In this document: positions 27,901 through 33,443 of the stretch, in pieces
How the letters are laid out: the number at the start of each line of letters is the position of its first letter
Position numbering within the stretch: position 1 is the first letter of the stretch
Origin: Nitrosomonadales bacterium
GTDB taxonomy: Bacteria > Pseudomonadota > Gammaproteobacteria > Burkholderiales > Gallionellaceae
Direction of reading: 5' to 3'
NCBI GenBank assembly: GCA_016716325.1
Contig: JADJWO010000001.1
Coordinates: forward strand, 930,001 to 994,000
Length of the DNA: 64,000 bases
Notes under the pieces: generated by a model
Database searches by the model: none
Seen by the model: only the letters and a program-made list of their open reading frames with translations
Told to the model about the DNA's origin: nothing
Translations under genes and position numbers: made by a program

Positions 27901-30562
27901 GCGCGCCGGCAAGATCACCGGCATTCTGCAACGTGGCGGCCTGTGCGGCGGCGGCCTGTGCGGCGGCGGCGGCATTTTGTGCGGCGACGGCGGCGGTTTG
28001 TGCGGCGGTCAGTTGCGCGGGTACTGTGGCCTGCGCGTTGGCGATCGTGGTGTTCTGGGCAGTTGCCGTAGCCAGGTTGTTATTGGCTGCGGTCAGGTTG
28101 GTTTGAGCCGCAGTCAGCGCAGTCTGTGCGGCAGTTTGCGCCGCAGTCAGGGCCGCATTCTGATTGGTCGCCGTGGTCAGGTTGGTGGTCGCCGTGGCCA
28201 GGTTGGCCTGCGCGTTCGTCAGCGCGGCCTGTGCGGCGGCCTGTGCGGCAGTCAGGTTGCCATTCGCGGTGGTCGCCGTAGCCAGGTTGTTGTTGGCCAG
28301 GGTCAGGTTGTTCTGGGCCGTGGTCAGCGCTGCCTGTGCGGCAGCCTGTGCGGCCGTCAAATTGGCATTCTGCGTGTTGACAACAGCTATATTGCCATTG
28401 GCCGCCGTCAGGTTGGCCTGCGCGGTGATCAGTGCGTTCTGCGCCGCAAGTTGCGCGGCAGTCAGACTGGCATTGTTCGTGCTGACGGCAGTCGCGGCGT
28501 TCTGCACGGCGGTGCTGGCCGGCTGTAATGAGGCATTGGCCGTCTGCGCGGTGGTGAGCGCAGGCGCGGCTGTCGCATCGGCAAATGCTCCATTGGCCGT
28601 CAGGGCTGTCTGTGCCGCAGCCACCTGGTTCAACGCTGTCGTCGCCGCTGTTTGTGCGGCGGTCGCATTGGCCGTGGCAAGCGCAGCATCCGCAGGCGTC
28701 AGCGCGTTAGCTGCAGCCACTGTGGGAGTGGCCGCCGAAATGTTGGTATTGGCCGACGCAATGATAGCGTCGGCTGGCGTGGTCGCCACCGGCGCCAGTC
28801 CGGTCACCGTGGTCACGGCGGTCGCAGCCGCATTGACGTTCGTCGTGGCGCTCGTCACCGCAGTGGTAGCCGAAGCAATGGCCACAGGCGCCAGTCCGTT
28901 CGCGGCGGTCACCGCGGTGGTGGCCGCATTGACGTTCGTCGTGGCAGTCGTCACCGCAGTGGCGGCTGTCGTGGTGGCAACCGGCGTGATCGCCGCAGCC
29001 GTCGCATAGGTCGTGGCCGCGCCGGTCACCAGAGGACTTGCCGCAGTAATGGCTGCGGTCGCCGGAGCCGTATCGACCGGCAGCATCGCTGCCAGCGCCG
29101 TGTTGGCGGTCTGCACGGCGGTCGCGGCAGCCTGTGCCGCTGCCGCTGCCTGTGCCGCTGCCGTCGCAGCCGTTTGTGCCTGTGATGCCATCAGACCCTG
29201 CGTGACGGGAAGGACTTGCCCGGTGTTGGTCGTCGCCGTACCGGTAGTCAGGTTCACCGTTGTCCCGCCCGCGACAGGCGCAGTATTCACAACAGTTGTC
29301 GTCGGGGGCGGAGTGACCACTGTAGTGGTCGTCACCGTCGGCGTGGTAGTGGTTCCGGCAGCCGGCGCACCGCCAGTGCCGGGAGGAGCAGCATCCACGA
29401 CTGACGTCGTGCGAATAGAGGTGTCCGTCGTCCCGCCGGTCGTTGTACCCCCGCCGGTCGCAGTCCCGGCATCGCTGGTCGTACTGCCACCTCCGGCCGC
29501 GCCGCCATCTCCGGTCGTTCCGCCACTTGTTGTTCCACCACCAGTCGTAGTCCCTGCATCTCCGGCCGTTCCGCCATCTCCGGCCGTTCCGCCATCTCCG
29601 GCCGTTCCGCCATCTCCGGTCGTTCCGCCGTCCCCGGTCGTGCCGCCGTCTCCTGTAGTACCGCCGTCTCCGGTTGCGCCACCTTCCCCGTTACCTTCCC
29701 CGTTACCTTCCCCGTTACCTTCCCCGTTACCTTCCCCGTTACCTTCCCCGTTACCTTCCCCGTTACCTTCCCCGTTACCTTCCCCGTTACCTTCCCCGTT
29801 ACCTTCCCCGTTACCTTTTCCGGGCGCGCCGCCGTCCTGAGCACCAGCACCCGGGAAAAGATTCTTGTCCATCGCCATCACCATGGGCGGTTGATCCATT
29901 CCGCGAGAAACGAGCATGCTGTTCGACCCCGCATCAAGCGATTGCCGCCCGGCATTTGTCTGCATGTCAATCCCGCCACTGTTGACGATCGCCGCAGTCA
30001 TTTGAGTTGGGACGCCGACTTCGGCCAGCAGCATGCTATCGGCATCCATATAGTCCACCTGGGTCATGAGCATGGCCGCAGCCGCTACATTGACCGGTTT
30101 GGACTCGACAAACACGACCTCATAGTCCGTGCCGCGGATCCCGATGGTGGCCGCCGGGGTCTTGACCTTGTAGTTCTGTTTGTTGGCCCGACCGATCAAG
30201 CCGCTGATTGCGCGGAAACCGCCCTTGAGTAGCGAGAAGAATCCCCGTTCGCTGCCATCCGCCTTGCCTGAAAACACGAATTTGTCGAATTTCATCCGGG
30301 TTTCAGGGCGCACCGCGAAGAATCCGCCGTCCTGCATCTTGATCTGCGCCGTGGATCTTTGCGCGGAGATCAGCGTATCACCCTCGTTGACCGCATCACC
30401 CTTTTGCACCGAACGCGCCTGTCCGTTGGCACCAACGATCTGCACGTTGCCGCTGACGAACTGCACATGTCCGGCCACGTTCGCATACGCCGCGGAAGAA
30501 ACGAACGCCAGACAGGCGAAAGCAACCCCGAGGCGGGCAAGGAATCTGTTAGTGTTTTTCAT
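18986..30562 (-). CDS. Giant FecR-domain protein with multiple barrel-like repeats, likely surface or secreted
   Basis: A single open frame of 3858 residues. Layout: Sec signal peptide (MKNTNRFLARLG to SSAAYA, no lipobox Cys); FecR domain at about 27-130 (GDAVNEGDTL, TPAATIGIRGTDYEV); glycine-rich linker with eleven NGEG units (about 251-294) then TGDGGT repeats; an Ala/Thr/Gln-rich helical stretch (about 450-1105); one barrel-like unit; a second Ala/Thr/Gln stretch (about 1385-1911); then seven more barrel-like units to the C-terminus. Each unit of roughly 250-290 residues carries LDGxGNLV, FGRWxGG, NSATLxANFTxQxV, paired Cys in some, and GGxFAG followed by SYxxW. That GGxFxG pattern resembles the C-lobe barrel of TbpB-like Slam substrates. 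Encoded 23 bp after a Slam-like gene. Start 30562 has GGGGTG upstream. Role unknown; adhesion or matrix is plausible. Confidence 0.85.
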   Translation of the reverse strand: MKNTNRFLARLGVAFACLAFVSSAAYANVAGHVQFVSGNVQIVGANGQARSVQKGDAVNEGDTLISAQRSTAQIKMQDGGFFAVRPETRMKFDKFVFSGKADGSERGFFSLLKGGFRAISGLIGRANKQNYKVKTPAATIGIRGTDYEVVFVESKPVNVAAAAMLMTQVDYMDADSMLLAEVGVPTQMTAAIVNSGGIDMQTNAGRQSLDAGSNSMLVSRGMDQPPMVMAMDKNLFPGAGAQDGGAPGKGNGEGNGEGNGEGNGEGNGEGNGEGNGEGNGEGNGEGNGEGNGEGGATGDGGTTGDGGTTGDGGTTGDGGTAGDGGTAGDGGTAGDAGTTTGGGTTSGGTTGDGGAAGGGSTTSDAGTATGGGTTTGGTTDTSIRTTSVVDAAPPGTGGAPAAGTTTTPTVTTTTVVTPPPTTTVVNTAPVAGGTTVNLTTGTATTNTGQVLPVTQGLMASQAQTAATAAAQAAAAAQAAATAVQTANTALAAMLPVDTAPATAAITAASPLVTGAATTYATAAAITPVATTTAATAVTTATTNVNAATTAVTAANGLAPVAIASATTAVTSATTNVNAAATAVTTVTGLAPVATTPADAIIASANTNISAATPTVAAANALTPADAALATANATAAQTAATTALNQVAAAQTALTANGAFADATAAPALTTAQTANASLQPASTAVQNAATAVSTNNASLTAAQLAAQNALITAQANLTAANGNIAVVNTQNANLTAAQAAAQAALTTAQNNLTLANNNLATATTANGNLTAAQAAAQAALTNAQANLATATTNLTTATNQNAALTAAQTAAQTALTAAQTNLTAANNNLATATAQNTTIANAQATVPAQLTAAQTAAVAAQNAAAAAQAAAAQAATLQNAGDLAGAQAQLVIAQQQLVIAQQQQAAATAAQTAASTALTSAQTALTTGQTSVTNAVTAATAAQTSAGTVTTQAALVSPAATAATTAVTTATAAATTAVTDAATAQTQAGTAQTAATAATTAVTTATTAANTAATDATTAQTQAGTAQTAVTTATTAVTDATTAANTAATDATAAQAQATAAQTASTNASTALAASNADLATVNSNAAVVATNAPVAAYNNPAVVTPDRFIGALKTAVAPSAGQYIEGGGPGDAFAGTGTANTSFVLDGTGNLVESRHTWYEESAASTVTTQVLVPDANVKRTGGVAVEKFKLPDNSIYAGRWQGGSLTITDNAAVVPQFTRNLGATSQHWSIMLVPTAGYIQALTGTTAYTLAGATSPTDGLGNVGTLNSATLSANFTSQVVSSTLNLTIAAKTLNIAAPGMPINGPGFGTGGAINPSCTGCGSPYYAYIGGMFAGDAAASVGLSYALWTGAAPGATTGATDLIQGMAAFTTAVAPTLAAFDVAAQAAADAAAAAATAALAAASTATTDNAALTVIAPVSTVPATAAIGTASANIGTATTAVTDATALTPADTASASAAVTSATTSVNTAATAVTTANGLAPVATTPADTAIATANTNIGTASPAVTTATGLAPVNAATAIANATTAQTAATTALNQVTAAQTALTASGAFADVTAAPALTAAQTANATVQSANVAVQAAPTTIGTNNTNLTAAQAAALAALTTAQNNLTVANNNLAAATTENANLTAAQTAAQAALTTAQNNLTVANNNLAAATTENANLTAAQTAAQAALATANNNLAVANTELTSANTENTVITTAQSAAATQLAAAQAAATAAQTAAAAAQAAAAQAATLQGLGDFAGAQAQMVIAQQQLAIAQTEQANAQAAQAQVTAQLSSAQISVAIAGTAVANATNLATTAATDATAAQSQASVAQTAAANAGPAVIAATTTANAAVTDAGTAQAQAGAAQTAASTATTAVTDATNAATIAATDATTAQTQAAAAQTANDNANLALLSSNTELTTVNNNAGIVASNAPVAAYNNPAVAGNFIAATMFPEATVGGFNEAFAPNNPLQPNTMYVLDGSGNLVEARNIPFQVQTNPNGTVLSPVITGASGANMKWSGGTAADTFKLPDNSIYFGRWMNATVTVTDNAIPANVYTYTPVASLWAVVLPPPAGYVPSLVGTATYTLAGNTLPVDVSGNTGVLNSATLFADFTAQVVNAAVDLTMGAGTMAGTFNVSGTNIPIDAAGGFGVPNSSFLTTTCTLGTCAAGAAGYSADLGGSFAGTAAASAAMSYNIWPTTISPGDPATDSIRGMLAFTGTPPTPPAGPYYPAAGNWSAWAQPTVGTVAAYQRGVLSTPTPQANTNFILDGTGNLVTSLHGAYREQALWNISPATSVYEDATITFSGGTPNDYYMLPDGTRAIGRWTGGSMTVTDNFGVLPTIVKNLGLSSAIWTIGQPTPDNYILNLVGTTTYTQRGATLPTDSFGNVGTAPVATLSANFTTMTADASVAFSITDRNMNVTATGMPIGVNVVNQNYSQGFYARSEDGNAPNVTCTGAGCLGGGYLARLIGGFDGATATGAEFDYTLWPTATAGSLVADVIQGKVVFDTALPPTAGFNPPAGTWVSFSHLPVGTSGAWKRGRFNEGANPPQSEAGFILDAAGYLVRSMHVNYNERAVWNGGTSTANAYGDAMVSYSGGVASDRYATPDGSLIIGRWTGGQLTVSDNLGVLPDLVRNLGVTSAYWGITSPSPVNYVPSLIGTTVYTQGGATLPTDSFGNVGTTPVASLIANFTNQTIDASVAFIIANQNLTIANPAIPIVAGANYFDAMLELGTQPTVSCTGAGCSGGGYQGFMTGSFAGAQATSVDLSYKAWPTTTADALVTDIIQGVVAFYTNTPPTVGAATNPPAGSYGVGFMVPVPLAGGYNSGLSGVAPPMANTSMQLDGAGNLITLLSTTYKEPGSSPYAIPQLPPTVGLASAQVDWTGGVASDYHQSLSGDVTFGRWQGGTVTVTDLNPVTPLSPLSYNLNQTGAMVGPTSSLWAYGVAPGAGYIQSLTGSTAYTKTAQSTPFDSMGGMGVLNGATMTADFTNQLVNMVLNLTMNSGLLAGDTFNVFGDMVINPLVAPDSAAFKTVAAPAVLCMTGPCTLAAGESFVAEMKGAFAGATAVDAIVSYAVWLETPTVPADIIYGYVAFNTAVAPTVNPAGPVVAYAGGKTSVAYTGAYGGAFNFIAAPGEVSPLPSPTMFTDNYGDGFGFRTDVLTGASTGTTNTTTANGITFGVWDTVSSVNATSQNPIMPNPDGPGMLPVYMYGEEGYLDSAVVPNTNTGSFSSTVNYTAVASTSFDKGTWATGSVTTATMSANFVNQTVDVALGGTLGATPWTLSSTAMPIAFMSIANGSGTRFNSSSVTLTVNGLSSCLPDCGGSINGTFTGQNYTGAIVQYSLWDASSAQGMELGGLVAFSNDTPVTNGAPAPTGNTVVVNSWQIQDAPTIATDGTNVLIGWSGPGWSSTVTASSGSAAQTALTVGGSGTINWGQWGEGSALNEAFSYVPGAAQLHWITAPEPTPVYLAEVLTAPSAVYNYLGGDVTSLTGGVHGTITGGSTSLTVNFTMQTVAVSLVMAVNGHNWSATTTNAPLMYPNGNAMNAFQADSYRSPGQAGYLTVMVDAALANGSLAGQLVGAAMDGAFIKFNLEGQVTTPIMDYEWVQGVAALGAAVPNDPATQYRMVMATLSDPGAAVPTALIMGAYNNVSRVITDGAGNLTQFDDGQGSVIQYAGPGTGGGIVDQGSVTLGGETIIWGRWDAGSLVNVQDRVSGTWQNGIPLPGGAHAMAGPIMNGPVALPTSGIYTYNHVGGTTPTTDTGVTGILNSATLQANFTAQTVDVGVNVMAGGATLDAFASNVPIQNRSNFMTDSRMVGPGNLAVTCSGTPCGTTNHGMIAGGFGGAGGAGAAFSYGFTKGGANAGTVNGVAVFQQATTPQ
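25551..25760 (-). repeat. 105-bp tandem repeat inside the second Ala/Thr/Gln segment
   Basis: A segment containing TTGGCGTTCTCCGTCGTTGC begins at 25581 and again at 25686, a 105-bp period encoding 35 residues (NLTAAQTAAQAALTTAQNNL and following). The two copies are nearly identical at DNA level, so the duplication is recent compared with the more diverged copies around them. Confidence 0.85.
29681..29812 (-). repeat. Eleven 12-bp units encoding (NGEG)n
   Basis: ACCTTCCCCGTT is repeated eleven times without interruption from 29681 to 29812, with a degenerate twelfth copy after it. It encodes a Gly-Asn-Gly-Glu linker in the giant protein. In-frame 12-bp units would allow length changes by slippage without loss of frame. 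Confidence 0.97.
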
Positions 30563-30585
30563 GATGACACCCCACACAAAGATGA

Positions 30586-32175
30586 TTATCTGAAATCGCG
30601 ACGGATAGTCAGCGAGACATCCTTACGATCGAAACTATACAAGGCAATATTGGAACTCTTTTTCGAGTATGCGATTTGCGGCTTGACTGACCAGAACTTG
30701 CCCAGCCGCCAGTTTGCCCCGATGGCCAAGTCGTACTGGGTTTCGCTGCGATTGGCCATGACCAGGTTGTTCAGGTTGCCGTAATTGGCCGATTGCCAGC
30801 CCAGGCTGGCGATGCCGTCCAGTTGCTCGGTGATGGCAGTTTGACCACCGACGCGCAGCCCGCTGAAACGCTTCTTGCCGTCGGTACGGCCGCCGTTGGG
30901 CAGGCCGGGAGAAATGACCGGCGCGACATCCAGTTCCTTGCCCATGTAGACACTGCCGAACAGCGCCTGCTTTCCATCGTTCATGATATGCACCCAGCCG
31001 GCACCCAGTACCGTCTGGTCGGTGTTACCCTCGATGCGTGCATCGGTGCCTGGCGAGGTGGGCGGAAAACCGGTCGCACGGCTACGACCATACTGCGCGA
31101 AGGTGCTCATCTGGTTCGCGGGACTGAAGGCATGTTGCCACTCGCCGCTCACGCCGAATGAATCACGGCGCATGGAATTGGCGGTATAAGACTGCCCGCC
31201 GTTCAATGTCAATTTGTATACGTTCTTTTCTTCGCCGTACATCATGCCGATACGCCCATCCGTACTGATCGAGTCGTAAGCGGTCTGGACCATGTTGCCG
31301 TGCTGGCGCAGGTCGGCGCCGGCGAATATCCCCCAATTCGCATTCAGACTATGGCTGATCTCTGCACCCGCGTTGACGCCCTCGTAGGCACCGGTCAGTT
31401 TTGCGGCAGGCGGCAACTGGTTGCCCGGGAACAGGCCGCTCCATGGCGAGGTGGGAGCGAAAGTGAACGTCTGCGTGCTGCTGTTCGCGATATTGCTGTC
31501 ATATCCCGCCACGCCCTCGATATATCCGCTGATGCGCGTCAGCTTGGCCTGCTCATAGGCGGCAATGGCGTCAAGGTATTTCTGAATGGTGACACGCGCA
31601 GCTTCCGGCGGATTCTGCTTCAACACATTCTCGAACTCGGTCTTGGCGCGCAGCAGGTCACCGAGCTGATAGTAGGCGCGCGCCAGATCCAGGCGCGCTC
31701 CGGCAAAATTGGGATTGACCGCCAGCACCCGCTCGAATGCCAGCGTCGCCTTGTCCGGCATGCCGCTGTCCAGCGCGGAAATGCCCAGCAGGTAATCGAA
31801 GCGGACTTCGCCGGAACGCTCGAACTCCATAGGTTCCAGTAAGGCGTAGGCATCGGCAGGCTTGCCGCTCTTGAGCAGTTCTTCGGCATCGAGCAGCGGC
31901 TTTTCGCGTGCTGCAAGTTCGGCTTGTTTCGCGGCCTCCGCTTCGGCGCGCAAGCGCGCTTCTTCCTGTTCCGCTTTCGCCTTTGCCTCGGCAGCGCGCT
32001 GCGCCTGCTCGGTAGCGGCGTTCGGCCGCACAGCCTTTTTCGATTTGACTCCGGATTTCTTTACCGCGACTCTGGCATTGCCAGCACCCTGATCGACGAT
32101 TTCCTGCGCGTGCACACCACTTGCTGCCAGCAACAATCCTGACAACACCCAACCTGCCGAATATGCGAATTTCAT
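30586..32175 (-). CDS. TPR plus outer-membrane beta-barrel protein of Slam (DUF560) type
   Basis: A 529-residue exported protein with signal peptide ending SGVHA-Q. A charged Ala/Lys/Glu-rich stretch leads into two or three tetratricopeptide repeats (about 100-215; FAGARLDLARAYYQLGDL). A C-terminal barrel of about 300 residues begins ISGYIEGVAGYDSNIANSST. The last strands, PQIAYSKKSSNIALYSFDR then VSLTIRRDF, match the Slam/DUF560 C-terminal pattern (SNI..Y.(Y/F).R..V). Slam proteins, the type XI secretion system, carry barrel-bearing lipoproteins or proteins across the outer membrane. ATG 32175 has AAGGTGG six bases upstream. The giant repeat protein follows by 23 bp and is the obvious client. 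Family assigned by eye. Confidence 0.8.
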   Translation of the reverse strand: MKFAYSAGWVLSGLLLAASGVHAQEIVDQGAGNARVAVKKSGVKSKKAVRPNAATEQAQRAAEAKAKAEQEEARLRAEAEAAKQAELAAREKPLLDAEELLKSGKPADAYALLEPMEFERSGEVRFDYLLGISALDSGMPDKATLAFERVLAVNPNFAGARLDLARAYYQLGDLLRAKTEFENVLKQNPPEAARVTIQKYLDAIAAYEQAKLTRISGYIEGVAGYDSNIANSSTQTFTFAPTSPWSGLFPGNQLPPAAKLTGAYEGVNAGAEISHSLNANWGIFAGADLRQHGNMVQTAYDSISTDGRIGMMYGEEKNVYKLTLNGGQSYTANSMRRDSFGVSGEWQHAFSPANQMSTFAQYGRSRATGFPPTSPGTDARIEGNTDQTVLGAGWVHIMNDGKQALFGSVYMGKELDVAPVISPGLPNGGRTDGKKRFSGLRVGGQTAITEQLDGIASLGWQSANYGNLNNLVMANRSETQYDLAIGANWRLGKFWSVKPQIAYSKKSSNIALYSFDRKDVSLTIRRDFR

Positions 32176-32198
32176 TAATTCCACCTTGGGGATTTTTA

Positions 32199-32240
32199 CC
32201 ATGCTTGGTGCATGGTATTCCCCCTCTTACAGCTCGTCAA
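32199..32240 (-). promoter_or_regulatory. Sigma-70-type promoter with inverted repeat upstream of the Slam-like gene
   Basis: Reading leftward, TTGACG (32240-32235), a 17-bp spacer and TACCAT (32217-32212) form a good promoter. The inverted repeat CCATGC/GCATGG (32199-32204 and 32210-32215) overlaps the -10 and start point and could be an operator. Transcription would begin near 32205, about 30 nt before the ATG. Confidence 0.55.
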
Positions 32241-32303
32241 CATCGACTCCAACCTATTAATCCGGGGGCACAATTCATGGCAATTTACAACCTCTATTTT
32301 CGT

Positions 32304-32978
32304 TTAAATCAACCCTTTTTCCGCGAATGACAGGGGTTGCTCCCCCGCCACCACGAAGTGATCCAGCACGCGCACGTCCACCAGGTTCAAGGCCTGCTGG
32401 AGCGCATCCGTCAAAAGCCGATCGGCCTGGCTGGGCTCGGCGACACCGGAGGGATGATTGTGCGCGAGGATGACTGCGGCGGCATTGTGTGCCAGCGCAC
32501 GCTTGACCACTTCGCGCGGGTAGACGCTGGTCTGGGCAAGCGTGCCGTGGAACAATTCTTCCGAGGCGATCACGCGGTGCTGGCTGTCGAGGAACAACAC
32601 CATAAAGACCTCCTGTTGCCTGCCACCCAGCAACAACTTCAGGTAATCGCGCACCGCGCGCGGCGAATTGAGTGCGTCACCCTGGAGCACCTCCTCTTTG
32701 AGTGCGCGCCGCGACATCTCCAGCACCGCCTGCAATTGCACATATTTTGCACGGCCCATGCCTTTGGTCTTGCGAAAATCTGCTTCACTGGCCGCGAACA
32801 ATTGCGTAAGGCCGCCGAAACGGGTGAGCAACTCGCGCGCCAGATCCACTGCGCTCTTCCCTGTCACGCCGGTGCGCAGGAAGATCGCCAGCAATTCGGC
32901 ATCGGAAAGCGCTGCCGCGCCACGTTGCAGCAGCTTTTCTCTGGGACGTTCTCCGGCCGGCCAGTCAGTGATACTCAT
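32304..32978 (-). CDS. radC: RadC-family protein (JAMM domain)
   Basis: UPF0758/RadC protein of 224 residues. The N-terminal helix-hairpin-helix-like part starts MSITDWPAGERPREKLLQRG. The C-terminal JAMM metalloprotease-like domain has the conserved HNHPSG-x-AEPSQAD metal motif. The historic DNA-repair role is doubtful; biochemical function is open. ATG 32978 is preceded by AGGAG. What is odd is the 5' end: the DNA for its first 13 codons plus a hairpin element is repeated upstream three more times, so the present start lies about 375 bp away from what looks like an older start at 33353. Confidence 0.95.
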   Translation of the reverse strand: MSITDWPAGERPREKLLQRGAAALSDAELLAIFLRTGVTGKSAVDLARELLTRFGGLTQLFAASEADFRKTKGMGRAKYVQLQAVLEMSRRALKEEVLQGDALNSPRAVRDYLKLLLGGRQQEVFMVLFLDSQHRVIASEELFHGTLAQTSVYPREVVKRALAHNAAAVILAHNHPSGVAEPSQADRLLTDALQQALNLVDVRVLDHFVVAGEQPLSFAEKGLI

Positions 32979-33103
32979 ACCTGATTCTCCTTTGGCAGCT
33001 TTTGGCTTCGGCATAACCTGAAGGTTAGCCTTCGCCGCAACAAGCCGCTTCGCGGCGTGTTGTCTCTGGGACGTTCTCCGGCCGGCCAGTCAGTGATACT
33101 CAT
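32975..33103 (-). pseudogene. Duplicated radC 5' fragment, 42-codon open frame (nearest to radC)
   Basis: Begins MSITDWPAGERPRDNTPRSG, reads through the hairpin element and ends in a TGA that overlaps the radC ATG (ATGA). It has its own AGGAG site. Probably a by-product of tandem duplication, but translation of it would be coupled to radC. Confidence 0.6.
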
Positions 33104-33228
33104 GCCTGATTCTCCTGTGGCAGCTTTTGGCTTCGGCATAACCTGTAGGTTAGCCTTCGCCGCAACAAGCCGCTTCGCGGCGTGTTGTCTCTGGGACGTT
33201 CTCCGGCCGGCCAGTCAGTGATACTCAT
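33100..33228 (-). pseudogene. Duplicated radC 5' fragment, 42-codon open frame (middle)
   Basis: Nearly identical to the neighbouring fragment at 32975. The TGA overlaps the ATG of the next copy by ATGA, with AGGAG upstream of its start. Confidence 0.6.
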
Positions 33229-33353
33229 GCCTGATTCTCCTGTGGCAGCTTTTGGCTTCGGCATAACCTGAAGGTTAGCCTTCGCCGCAACAAGCCGCTT
33301 CGCGGCGTGTTGTCTCTGGGACGCTCTCCGGCTGGCCAGTCGGTAATTGCCAT
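33225..33353 (-). pseudogene. Diverged radC 5' fragment, probably the older radC start
   Basis: Begins MAITDWPAGERPRDN. Its first 13 codons differ from the other copies mainly at silent positions. That suggests a separately diverged radC allele rather than a recent copy. It lies next to the unique DNA shared with the divergent coaBC promoter, where the native radC start would be expected. Confidence 0.6.
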
Positions 33354-33443
33354 ATCACCCACGCAACTTTCCAAATGCATCCACACAAGGTTACAAGCAC
33401 AGTAGTTAAGTGGATGCCATTTTCTTGTAAGATGCGCAGCATT

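Larger units (their letters stand above)
32941..33353. repeat. 125-bp tandem repeats around the radC start, three copies plus a diverged fourth
   Basis: Copies begin at 32941, 33066, 33191, with a partial diverged copy from 33316. Each unit holds radC codons 1-13, a hairpin CAACA..GCCGC/GCGGC..TGTTG, a second hairpin TAACC/GGTTA with loop TGAA (TGTA in the middle copy), and an AGGAG ribosome-binding site. The three full copies differ at only a few positions. The core TTAGCCTTCGCCGCAAC matches the 71-bp repeat near tRNA-Leu at 16 of 17 bases. Confidence 0.95.

Noticed and set aside
15523..33353. 71-bp or 125-bp units as integron attC sites
   Set aside because: GTTAAAC and GTTAGCC resemble core sites. 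However, the units form several short local hairpins instead of one long imperfect hairpin with paired R boxes, carry no cassette genes, and no integrase is seen.
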